64,000 bases of DNA from Paludibacteraceae bacterium. Its GTDB lineage: Bacteria > Bacteroidota > Bacteroidia > Bacteroidales > Paludibacteraceae. Position numbers and translations under genes: made by a program. The notes under the pieces are model-generated. The model did no database searches and was not told the origin of the DNA. It saw only the letters and a program-made list of their open reading frames with translations. This document shows positions 7,994 to 14,320 of this stretch, one piece after another (positions within the stretch are counted from its first letter, which is position 1; each line of letters opens with the position of its first letter). The stretch is from NCBI GenBank assembly GCA_016285885.1, contig JAEERP010000001.1, positions 62,001-126,000 of the forward strand, read 5' to 3'.

Positions 7994-8052
7994 ATTTTTT
8001 TCAGCTACGCAAATAGATTGCGTAGTGGCATTCTTCCTTTGCATCGTGAATC
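7994..8052 (+). promoter_or_regulatory. shared promoter/operator block, copy 1 (before rlaP-like gene)
   Basis: A T-rich tract leads into an 8-bp inverted repeat, CTACGCAA (8005-8012) and TTGCGTAG (8018-8025), then TGGCATTC and CTTTGCATCGTGAATC. The same 59-bp block recurs before rtcB with only a few changes (offset 969). The second half, with TTG in the palindrome and TTCCTTTG about 20 bp later, fits a Bacteroidetes -33/-7 promoter whose -33 element lies in an operator palindrome. Confidence 0.75.
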
Positions 8053-8101
8053 AAACGAGACCGCTATTGAGGGTCTGATATTGGTGAATTAAAAGAAGAA
8101 A

Positions 8102-8932
8102 ATGATGGAAACTGGAAATTTGGGCAAATGTCTTGAAATGACGAACTTCAGTCCGGATTACATGGAGAAGGTTGCCATACCTACGCATCTCAGGGAGGTG
8201 GAGGAAGAGTTTGGTGTGAAGATTCTGCTGGCCGTCGAGTCGGGTAGCCGCGCATGGGGCTTCGAGTCAAAGAACAGCGATTGGGATGTGCGTTTCATCT
8301 ACGTGCACAAGCCTGAATGGTACTTTATGATCAAAGAGCAACGTGATGTGATTGAGCGCATGTACGAGGACGATGTGGACTTGTCCGGGTGGGAACTGCG
8401 GAAAGCGCTCGTGATGTTCAGCCGTGGTAATCCATCCTTGCTCGAATGGTTCAATTCGCCTAAGGTCTATTATAGAAACGAGGAGTTCATCCGACGGGTT
8501 CTGGAGGTGGAATCGCTCTGCTTCAACCCTGTCAGAGGCATGTACCACTACAATAGGATGTACAACAAGCACAACGAACGGTATCTGCAGAAGGAGGGTT
8601 GTTCCGCCAAACGGTTCCTCTACTACCTTCGGGGTGTGTTGGCATGCAAGTGGATCGAAAAGAACCTGACAATGCCTCCTGTGGCGTTCAGGGAGCTTGT
8701 GGAGGCCGTTGTGGACGATGAGCGAATAAAGGCTCAGATTGACCGATTGCTGCAACTGAAAAAGAGCGGGAACGAATGTGATCTGCAATTGGTCGATGCC
8801 GAGTTGCAAAGCTTCACGCATCGCTTGGCGGATTATTACGACGCTCGCATCGGTTCATTCCGCCCGGGACTGCAAAGGGTGTCGCACGAAAAGCTGGACG
8901 CGATATTGTATGATATGGTTCTGCTCCAATAG
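8102..8932 (+). CDS. RlaP/YcgL-type nucleotidyltransferase (RNA repair, DNA polymerase beta fold)
   Basis: A 276-aa protein. Residues about 40-65 carry the polymerase-beta nucleotidyltransferase signature ESGSRAWGF followed by NSDWDVRFIYV: G-S, then the metal-binding D-x-D. This is the pattern of the COG3541/RlaP family, which is known to co-occur with the RNA ligase RtcB. A helical C-terminal half follows (ARG-rich KRFLYYLRGVLACKWIE). The predicted role, from family context, is adding nucleotides to broken RNA ends or otherwise preparing them for ligation; this has not been shown for most members. It has its own copy of the promoter/operator block that also precedes rtcB, so the two are probably induced together. 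Confidence 0.82.
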   Translation: MMETGNLGKCLEMTNFSPDYMEKVAIPTHLREVEEEFGVKILLAVESGSRAWGFESKNSDWDVRFIYVHKPEWYFMIKEQRDVIERMYEDDVDLSGWELRKALVMFSRGNPSLLEWFNSPKVYYRNEEFIRRVLEVESLCFNPVRGMYHYNRMYNKHNERYLQKEGCSAKRFLYYLRGVLACKWIEKNLTMPPVAFRELVEAVVDDERIKAQIDRLLQLKKSGNECDLQLVDAELQSFTHRLADYYDARIGSFRPGLQRVSHEKLDAILYDMVLLQ

Positions 8933-8962
8933 GAAATAGACTGGTTTTAAAAAAATAATGTA

Positions 8963-9021
8963 AATTTTTTCAGGTACGCAGAAAGATTGCGTAGTGGCAT
9001 TCTTACTTTGCATCGTGAATC
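8963..9021 (+). promoter_or_regulatory. shared promoter/operator block, copy 2 (before rtcB)
   Basis: Nearly identical to 7994-8052: T tract, TACGCA (8975-8980) paired with TGCGTA (8988-8993), TGGCATTC, then TTACTTTGCATCGTGAATC. The palindrome is slightly less perfect than in copy 1. Because rlaP already has the block, rtcB can be transcribed alone as well as from upstream. Confidence 0.75.
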
Positions 9022-9085
9022 TTCCATTCGGGTTGTCGGGTGGGGTGCCACAAGAAGAAAAGTGTAATTTAATAGATTGATAACG

Positions 9086-10258
9086 ATGGTAATAAAAACG
9101 ATTAACAACCGCTTGGTTAAGATTTGGACCGACGATGTGGAGGAGTCGGCCATGCGTCAGATTGAGAACCTGACCACCCTTCCGTTCCTCTTCCACCACC
9201 TGGCCATCATGCCTGACGTGCACGCTGGTATGGGTATGCCGATCGGTGGCGTGCTCGCCTGCAAGGATGTTGTCATCCCTAATGCGGTGGGCGTTGATAT
9301 CGGTTGCGGAATGTGCGCCGTGAAGACCAATTGGAAGGTGGGCGACATCCCTATGGATGTGCTCCGTAAGGAGATCATGAGGGGAATCCGCAAACGTATT
9401 CCTTTGGGTATGGACCACCACAAGGAGCCTCAGGACGAGCAATACTTGCCTCAGGGATATGACCTGGATAAGCTGGAGGTGGTGAACCGTCGCCAGCACT
9501 CCATCCGGCACGAGGTGGGTACGTTGGGAGGTGGTAACCACTTCATCGAGCTGCAGAAGGATGAGGAGGATACGCTTTGGATCATGATCCACTCGGGTTC
9601 GCGTAACTTAGGAAAGCAGGTGGGCGATTTCTACAACAAGCTGGCGGCTTCCCTGAACGAACGTTGGTATTCCAGCGTTCCTCCGGAGCTGCGTCTGCCT
9701 TTCCTGGCCCGTGGATGCAAAGAGTTCGGTATGTACTGGGAGGAGATGAAGTATTGCATCGACTTCGCTTTGTGCAACCGTAGGCTGATGATGGAGCGTA
9801 TCGAGGAGATCCTTGCGGATGCGCTCAAGGGTATCGAGTTCGAGCCGATGATCAACATCGCCCACAACTACGCCGCTGTCGAGAACCACTTCGGGTCGGA
9901 CGTCATCGTGCACCGCAAGGGCGCCACGCTTGCCCGAGAGGGTGTCGTCGGTATCATCCCGGGCTCGCAGGGTACGGCTTCGTATATCGTCGAAGGCCTT
10001 GGCAACCCAGACTCGTTCTGCTCCTGCTCGCACGGCGCGGGTCGCGTCATGTCGCGTAAGATGGCCATCGATACGCTGGATATGCGACAGGAGGTGGAGA
10101 TGCTGGAGGCGAAGGGTATCGTCCACGCTATCCGTAGCCAGGATGATATGCAGGAGGCCTCGGGTGCCTACAAGGACATCGATACGGTCATCGCCAACGA
10201 GGCGGATCTGGTCAGGGTGAAGACAAAATTGTTGCCGGTGGCGGTGATTAAGGGGTGA
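9086..10258 (+). CDS. rtcB: RNA-splicing ligase RtcB
   Basis: A 390-aa protein from the ATG at 9086; an in-frame TTG at 9077 is less likely. All RtcB motifs are present: MPDVHAGMGMPIGG, GVDIGCGM with the metal-binding Asp and Cys, GGGNHF, HSGSRNLGK, HNYA, PGSQGTASYIVEG, and SCSHGAGR, whose histidine carries the GMP intermediate. RtcB joins a 2',3'-cyclic phosphate or 3'-phosphate RNA end to a 5'-OH end using GTP and Mn, as in tRNA splicing or repair of nuclease-cut RNA. Neighbours are an RlaP-type nucleotidyltransferase upstream and tRNA-like RNAs plus a RING/TerD-like protein downstream. No rtcA (cyclase) or RtcR regulator is in the window. Confidence 0.96.
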   Translation: MVIKTINNRLVKIWTDDVEESAMRQIENLTTLPFLFHHLAIMPDVHAGMGMPIGGVLACKDVVIPNAVGVDIGCGMCAVKTNWKVGDIPMDVLRKEIMRGIRKRIPLGMDHHKEPQDEQYLPQGYDLDKLEVVNRRQHSIRHEVGTLGGGNHFIELQKDEEDTLWIMIHSGSRNLGKQVGDFYNKLAASLNERWYSSVPPELRLPFLARGCKEFGMYWEEMKYCIDFALCNRRLMMERIEEILADALKGIEFEPMINIAHNYAAVENHFGSDVIVHRKGATLAREGVVGIIPGSQGTASYIVEGLGNPDSFCSCSHGAGRVMSRKMAIDTLDMRQEVEMLEAKGIVHAIRSQDDMQEASGAYKDIDTVIANEADLVRVKTKLLPVAVIKG

Positions 10259-10470
10259 TTGTACAGACGCAATATTTTGCGTCTCTACGTCCCCCGCCCC
10301 GGCATCACGGTGTCGATTGTACAGACGCAATATTTTACGTCTCTACGTCCCCCGCCCCGGCATCACGGTGTCGATTGTACAGACGCAATGCATTGCGTCT
10401 CTACGTCCCCCGCCCCGGCATCACGATGTCGATTGTACAGACGCAATATTTTGCGTCTCTACGTACCCCG
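10257..10470. repeat. 58-bp tandem repeat with internal palindromes, 3.6 copies
   Basis: Units begin at 10257, 10315, 10373 and 10431, an exact 58-bp period. Each holds the palindrome GACGCAAT...GCGTC followed by a C-rich spacer. Unit 2 has a broken stem (TACGTC) and unit 3 has a changed centre that still pairs (AATGCATT). The same palindrome type occurs singly at 28393 and 28509. The array begins at the rtcB stop codon, so it may also shape or end the rtcB transcript. Translated frames through it are repeat artefacts. Confidence 0.92.
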
Positions 10471-10557
10471 ATACCCGATTGATATTTGGAAACACATTTA
10501 CGATTTTTTCGTCTTATTTTTCGTGATTAAACAAAATGTATGTATTTTTACGTTCAT

Positions 10558-10643
10558 AAGACGGACTAAATGGTTCTTACTTCTATTAGTATGAGACCTT
10601 CGGGGCTCAAACAGGGCAGAACCGTAATTTCCGTCTTTTTTTT
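10558..10643 (+). ncRNA. structured RNA hairpin with terminal U run
   Basis: Three nested helices are visible: AAGACGGA (10558-10565) with TCCGTCTT (10630-10637), GGTTCT (10572-10577) with AGAACC (10618-10623), and an inner hairpin GAGACC-TTCG-GGGCTC near 10592-10607. A T run follows to 10643. This fits a small RNA with its own terminator; a possible -7 box (TATTTTTA) lies near 10542. The loop beside the middle helix contains TACTTC (10578), a motif that recurs three more times downstream. No known family recognised. Confidence 0.55.
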
Positions 10644-10645
10644 AT

Positions 10646-10735
10646 GCGGCGGTAAGCTTTGTAATTGCCTCTTTCAAGGCCTAAACGTATGCTTACTCCT
10701 AATGGTTACTGTTGGTTCGAATCCAACCCGCCGCT
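10646..10735 (+). ncRNA. tRNA-like RNA without a D arm
   Basis: A perfect 7-bp acceptor-like stem (GCGGCGG at 10646-10652 with CCGCCGC at 10728-10734), unpaired T10735 as discriminator, and a perfect T arm GTTGG-TTCGAAT-CCAAC (10711-10727). Between them no D arm can be drawn. Instead TAAGC (10653-10657) pairs with GCTTA (10691-10695), enclosing a smaller hairpin GCCT/AGGC, and a 14-nt segment leads to the T arm. GCG-rich acceptor plus U73 would fit a Gly tRNA, but no regular anticodon loop is present. It could be a tRNA mimic, a decayed tRNA, or a Y-RNA-like module. Confidence 0.6.
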
Positions 10736-10754
10736 CGATAAGGAAAAGGTCAAG

Positions 10755-10781
10755 AGCAATTTACTTCTGTAACACTTTGCT
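10755..10781 (+). other. small hairpin with TACTTC loop between the two tRNA-like genes
   Basis: AGCAA (10755-10759) pairs with TTGCT (10777-10781), and the loop carries TACTTC at 10762. It follows AAGGTCAAG, exactly as the larger hairpin at 11022 does, so each tRNA-like gene is trailed by a related hairpin. Confidence 0.4.
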
Positions 10782-10820
10782 AAAGAGGCTCCATCAGTTG
10801 TTCGATTACCTCTCCTTTAT

Positions 10821-11008
10821 ACCGCGATAGCTCAGTTGGTAGAGCAATAGTTTTATTTGTGATGTCATTTCCTCCCGAAGGATCAATCATCGTATAACGG
10901 TTGTGTGAAGCCCTATTTCACCCCGTGATGTCATTCCCTTCCAAAGGATCAATCATCATATACTTCTGTTCCTACTATGTGTCGCAGGTTCGATTCCTGC
11001 TCGCGGTG
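10821..11008 (+). tRNA. tRNA gene with a 115-nt insertion in the anticodon loop
   Basis: The cloverleaf is canonical apart from the loop. Acceptor ACCGCGA (10821-10827) pairs perfectly with TCGCGGT (11001-11007), discriminator G11008. T8-A9, then D arm GCTC-AGTTGGTA-GAGC, then anticodon stem ATAGT (10847-10851) with ACTAT (10974-10978), variable loop GTGTC, and T arm GCAGG-TTCGATT-CCTGC. The anticodon loop spans 10852-10973, 122 nt instead of 7, and contains two 38-nt repeats. Depending on where an intron would be cut, a 7-nt loop would read TTC, TAC or TAT, so identity cannot be assigned. The insert is far shorter than known group I tRNA introns. RtcB is encoded just upstream. It may be an intron-containing tRNA, a tRNA mimic, or a broken gene. 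Confidence 0.7.
10859..10962 (+). repeat. two 38-nt direct repeats inside the tRNA insert
   Basis: Copies at 10859-10896 and 10925-10962 begin GTGATGTCATT and end GGATCAATCATC-R-TATA. Each can fold as GATG/CATC closing an inner CCT/AGG hairpin; differences between copies fall mostly in the inner hairpin. Copy 1 contains CCGAAGG, copy 2 CCAAAGG. Confidence 0.8.
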
Positions 11009-11021
11009 CGCTTTTTATAAC

Positions 11022-11081
11022 AAGGTCAAGGTCAGCATACTTCAAATCAGAATTGTAGTTTCTCTGCTGACCCATTACCTT
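11022..11081 (+). promoter_or_regulatory. leader hairpin ahead of the RING/TerD-like gene
   Basis: AAGGT (11022) pairs with ACCTT (11077-11081), and inside it an 8-bp helix GGTCAGCA (11030-11037) with TGCTGACC (11065-11072). The loop begins TACTTC (11038). It ends 16 nt before the ATG at 11098, so it could be a translational control element or the last of the RNA modules. Confidence 0.5.
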
Positions 11082-11097
11082 TTAAATTTTTAATGTT

Positions 11098-13365
11098 ATG
11101 GATAACAATGTTTTAACAAAAGTGGCCTTGCGCTACAAGGCGGTGTTCCTGGATGTGAACCGAGCGGATATCAATCTGCAGTCGGAGACGACCGCTCCCG
11201 TCTTGGCGCTCGTCCGCCGCTTGCAGGAGAATGGTTACTGCGTCAGCGAGGAGTTGCTCCACGCACTGAACAACGTCCCTGTGGATCGCCTCGCGGAGAT
11301 CACTTCGTGCATCAATGAGGTGATGGGTGTGGACCTCAACTGGACACCGCTCGTCAAGGGTTGGGATGTGCCTACGGGTGAATCCTTGGCCGATCATCTC
11401 ATCACGTGGGTCGCTAATATCTTTGGCAAGAAGGCTGGTTTCAAAGGCACTACATTGCCTTGCGGTCACCTGATCCCGGAGGGTACTTTCCCCCTGGAAC
11501 GCTATAACGGATGTCCTTTCTGCGGCAAGCCTTTCGAAACGTCCGAATTTGTCTACAAGGGGCAGGGTAGCAAACTGAAGGAACTGCGCCTCTTCACGAT
11601 GGAGGATATGGTGTATGTGTTCCGCTCGCTCCTGACGTCCGCCACACCGCTGGATGGTACGCAGCAGGATTCGTTGAGCCAGTTGTTGAGGCTCTTCCCG
11701 CTGCCTGATGATGTCGAGGTCACGATGAAGGAGACCGCCATGCTCGTCATCAGGATGCTGGTGGAGCAGGGTAGGGCTGACGAGGCGATGCGCTTCCTGA
11801 AGACTCCGACCGACATCCTCCGCTACCTCTGGTTCGAGAAGACGGGCTTCGCACAGATCATCGAGCCGAAGACGCTTGTCGCCCACGCCAGCAAGTTGTA
11901 CTTCCACATGTGGGGACCGCTCGACAGAAGTCAGGACGCGGCTATTGACATGAAGCGTAAGCTGATGCTGAAGTACGATCGTAAGGCTTGCCTGCGTGTG
12001 GCGAAGTGGCTGAACGATATCCCGATGACGGCTGTCCAGTCGGCCGAGAACATGAACCCGAAGCGTGGCATGTGGGTGCGCATGATCCGTGCGCTCCGCT
12101 TGGGCGAATACTCCCGCAAGAAGGGCTTCGACCGCTTGGCGGAGATCCTCGATGTCTTCTACAAGCAAGACTATTCCACATGGCAGGGGCGTGTCGACAA
12201 GGCTCGTTCCGCGAACGATGCGGAGGCCACGCTGGCGCTGCTGAGGGAGCGTCCGGGCCTCTTTGCCCGTTGCCTCTTCGCTTCTATGTTGCGCTTCGGT
12301 ACAGACAAGACGCTGGCGGCCTTCTCGGAGGTTGAGGATCGTATGCCTGCCCGCTTGCTGCTCTCGCTTTGCAATGCGGCGGAGACCTACTTCGACCCGA
12401 AGGCGGAACGTCTGGCTCGCCCTATCACGGGGGGCGTCAAAACGATTGAACCGAATAAACTGCTGGTGCTCTACGACGAGGAGACCCTCCAAGGAATGAT
12501 GGAGGCGATCAAAACGCTCTACCGACGTTCCATGACCAAACGTTTCGCGGCGCAACCGTGTGAGGCGAAGCGCATCTATATCGATCCTTCGCTCTATAAT
12601 ATCCCTGTGAGCGTGGGCGACCGTTCCGCCACCATCCAGGACGCCTCCTGCGCATTGATGGGTACGCGCTTCCCGGTGTCGGGCGATGCGGTGCGACTCT
12701 TCCTCCACTGGGGAAAAGGTCTCGGTTGCCGCCCGATCGACATGGACTTGAGCTGCCGTGTCGCCTTGCCGAACAACCAAATCGCGGAGTGCGCCTACTA
12801 CAGCCTGACCTGCGTGGGGGCGAAACACTCGGGCGATATCCGTTGGGTGCCAAAAGGCGAGATGGGTACGGCCGAGTACATCGAGCTCTCCCTCCCTGAG
12901 TTGGAGGCTGCCGGCGCCACGTACGTGACCTTCACTTGCAACGCCTACTCCTCGGGTACGCTCTCGCCTAACCTCATAGTGGGTTGGATGGATTCCGCCT
13001 ACAAAATGAAGGTGTCGGAGGAGACAGGTGTGGCCTACGACCCGTCGTGCGTGCAGCACATGGTGCGCATCAGTGAGGGGAACCTCACCAAGGGATTGGT
13101 TTTCGGTGTGCTCGATGTGGCGAAGCGTGAGATCATCTGGCTTGAGATGCCTTTCACGGCGCAGACGTTGCGGGGAGCGGACAGTGCCTCCATTGAGGCG
13201 TTGCTCCATAGGCTGGAGAACAAAATCACGGTGGGCCAGCTCCTCGACATCAAGGCGGAGGCGCAACACCTTACGCTTGTGGAGAATGTTGACGAGGCCG
13301 ATGAAGCCTACACGTATGAGTGGGCGCTCAACCCTGCTGAGGTGACGAAGCTGCTGACGGTGTGA
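11098..13365 (+). CDS. RING/zinc-finger and TerD-like domain protein, RtcB neighbour (MXAN_6230/SCO0854-like)
   Basis: A 755-aa protein. A RING-like zinc site lies at residues 122-142: C122-G-H124, then C139-P-F-C142. The middle is helical and repeat-like (residues about 190-470), similar to a scaffold. Residues about 530-690 resemble the TerD/stress-protein fold: HWGKGLGCRPIDMDLSC, then an even spacing of beta strands ending VLDVAKREIIWLEMPF. This architecture matches my memory of the family named MXAN_6230/SCO0854, members of which occur near rtcB. Biochemical role unknown; TerD domains bind calcium, and the zinc finger could bind RNA or protein. Its position next to tRNA-like RNAs and RtcB suggests it works with them. 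A strong terminator follows. Confidence 0.72.
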   Translation: MDNNVLTKVALRYKAVFLDVNRADINLQSETTAPVLALVRRLQENGYCVSEELLHALNNVPVDRLAEITSCINEVMGVDLNWTPLVKGWDVPTGESLADHLITWVANIFGKKAGFKGTTLPCGHLIPEGTFPLERYNGCPFCGKPFETSEFVYKGQGSKLKELRLFTMEDMVYVFRSLLTSATPLDGTQQDSLSQLLRLFPLPDDVEVTMKETAMLVIRMLVEQGRADEAMRFLKTPTDILRYLWFEKTGFAQIIEPKTLVAHASKLYFHMWGPLDRSQDAAIDMKRKLMLKYDRKACLRVAKWLNDIPMTAVQSAENMNPKRGMWVRMIRALRLGEYSRKKGFDRLAEILDVFYKQDYSTWQGRVDKARSANDAEATLALLRERPGLFARCLFASMLRFGTDKTLAAFSEVEDRMPARLLLSLCNAAETYFDPKAERLARPITGGVKTIEPNKLLVLYDEETLQGMMEAIKTLYRRSMTKRFAAQPCEAKRIYIDPSLYNIPVSVGDRSATIQDASCALMGTRFPVSGDAVRLFLHWGKGLGCRPIDMDLSCRVALPNNQIAECAYYSLTCVGAKHSGDIRWVPKGEMGTAEYIELSLPELEAAGATYVTFTCNAYSSGTLSPNLIVGWMDSAYKMKVSEETGVAYDPSCVQHMVRISEGNLTKGLVFGVLDVAKREIIWLEMPFTAQTLRGADSASIEALLHRLENKITVGQLLDIKAEAQHLTLVENVDEADEAYTYEWALNPAEVTKLLTV

Positions 13366-13371
13366 TGGATT

Positions 13372-13400
13372 AAGAGGAGACCAACATCTCCTCTTTTTTT
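13372..13400 (+). terminator. intrinsic terminator ending the RNA-repair locus
   Basis: AAGAGGAGA (13372-13380) pairs with TCTCCTCTT (13387-13395) around a 6-nt loop, followed by a T run, 7 nt past the stop codon. Confidence 0.9.
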
Positions 13401-13413
13401 ATGCGCTCGGACA

Positions 13414-13467
13414 AACATTTCGGTATTTTCGTACGAATTGGCTAAAAACATTTCGGTATTTTCGTAC
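13414..13467. repeat. 33-bp-period direct repeat
   Basis: AACATTTCGGTATTTTCGTAC occurs at 13414-13434 and 13447-13467 (offset 33), with a decayed third copy (AAATTTTGGTAAATATG) from about 13480. About three helical turns apart, it could be a regulatory array for the downstream operon or simply a short tandem repeat. Confidence 0.65.
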
Positions 13468-13621
13468 TTTTTGGGCTAAAAAATTTTGGTAAATATGTTA
13501 TTGGACTGATTTTTAGGTGGATGTGCGATGAAGGAATACTTGATCTCAGAATATTAATGTTCATTAGGTTGTCTTTTGAAAATAATCCGTATATTGCATT
13601 GAATTATCGAGACACCATGTT

Positions 13622-14320
13622 ATGGATATGACGAAAGATGTATATGAAGCTATCAAGGCCCGTCACAGCGTAAGGGCTTACAAGGAACTGCCTCTGTCGG
13701 AGGAGGTGGTCAAGGCGTTGGAAGAGGAGATCGCTGCCATCAACCATGAGAACCAACTGCACATCCAGCTGATCCTGAACGAACCGAAGGCTTTTCAGGG
13801 TACCATCGCCAAGTACGGTAAGTTCCGCCATGTGAGTAACTACCTCGTGATGGCGGGCCCTAAGACGGATGACCTCGACGAACGGGTGGGCTACTACGGT
13901 GAGCGCTTGGTGCTCTTGGCCCAGATGTTGGGTCTGAATACCTGTTGGGTGGGCCTCAGCTACTCTAAAGTGCCCGGCACGTATGTGCTTGATGAGGGTG
14001 AAAGGATCGCTTGTTACATCTCCATCGGCTATGGTGAGACGCAGGGCGTCGCCCATAAGATCAAACGGGTGGACCAGGTGAGCAATGTCAGCGAGAGTAC
14101 CCCTTCCTGGTTCAGGACGGGTGTCGAGGCGGCGCTGCTCGCTCCTACGGCGGTCAACCAACAGAAGTTCTCGTTCGAGTATGTAGGACAACAGGAGGGG
14201 CGCCATTTGGTACGCGCCAAGAGGGGTTTCTCCCTGATCGGCTACACACGGATGGACTTGGGCATCGCCAAGTATCACTTCGAACTGGGTGCCGGCAAGG
14301 ATAATTTTGAGTGGATATGA
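13622..14320 (+). CDS. nitroreductase-family protein
   Basis: A 232-aa protein. The N-terminal AIKARHSVRAYKELPLSEE is the FMN-phosphate-binding R-x-S-x-R motif of nitroreductases, and the central part (LVLLAQMLGLNTCWVG) matches the second conserved helix. The C-terminal half is expanded with an APTAVNQQKFSFEY segment, the typical 'aPSa-N-Q' site, as in TM1586-like NADH-dependent nitroreductases. Probable FMN flavoprotein reducing nitro or quinone compounds; substrate unknown. The ATG at 13622 could be replaced by one two codons later. Its stop overlaps the start of the next gene (ATGA), so translation is coupled. Confidence 0.85.
   Translation: MDMTKDVYEAIKARHSVRAYKELPLSEEVVKALEEEIAAINHENQLHIQLILNEPKAFQGTIAKYGKFRHVSNYLVMAGPKTDDLDERVGYYGERLVLLAQMLGLNTCWVGLSYSKVPGTYVLDEGERIACYISIGYGETQGVAHKIKRVDQVSNVSESTPSWFRTGVEAALLAPTAVNQQKFSFEYVGQQEGRHLVRAKRGFSLIGYTRMDLGIAKYHFELGAGKDNFEWI

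Noticed and set aside
8026-8042. Possible sigma-54 promoter (TGGCA...TTTGC) before rlaP and rtcB, as for proteobacterial rtcBA
   Set aside because: The GG-to-GC spacing is 12 nt in both copies instead of the required 10, and no RtcR gene is present; a Bacteroidetes -33/-7 promoter fits better.
8855-9592. 245-codon minus-strand frame overlapping the start of rtcB
   Set aside because: Antisense shadow of rtcB that also crosses its promoter block; no start signal or motif.
10257-10470. CRISPR array
   Set aside because: The whole 58-bp unit is repeated, including the would-be spacers, and there are no cas genes in the window.
10255-10594. Overlapping open frames across the 58-bp array
   Set aside because: They are translations of a non-coding tandem repeat (the same peptide repeats every unit in shifted frames) with no ribosome site or codon bias.
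10646-10735. Selenocysteine tRNA or tmRNA
   Set aside because: There is no 8-bp acceptor stem or 6-bp D stem as in tRNA-Sec, and at 90 nt it is far too short for tmRNA and lacks a tag frame.
10852-10973. Group I intron in the tRNA
   Set aside because: The 115-nt insert is too short and I cannot place the P, Q, R and S core elements; it consists largely of two short repeats.
11113-13269. 718-codon frame on the minus strand opposite the RING/TerD-like gene
   Set aside because: It is the antisense shadow of a GC-rich gene; the composition (very high His, Arg, Gln) is unnatural and no family motif appears.
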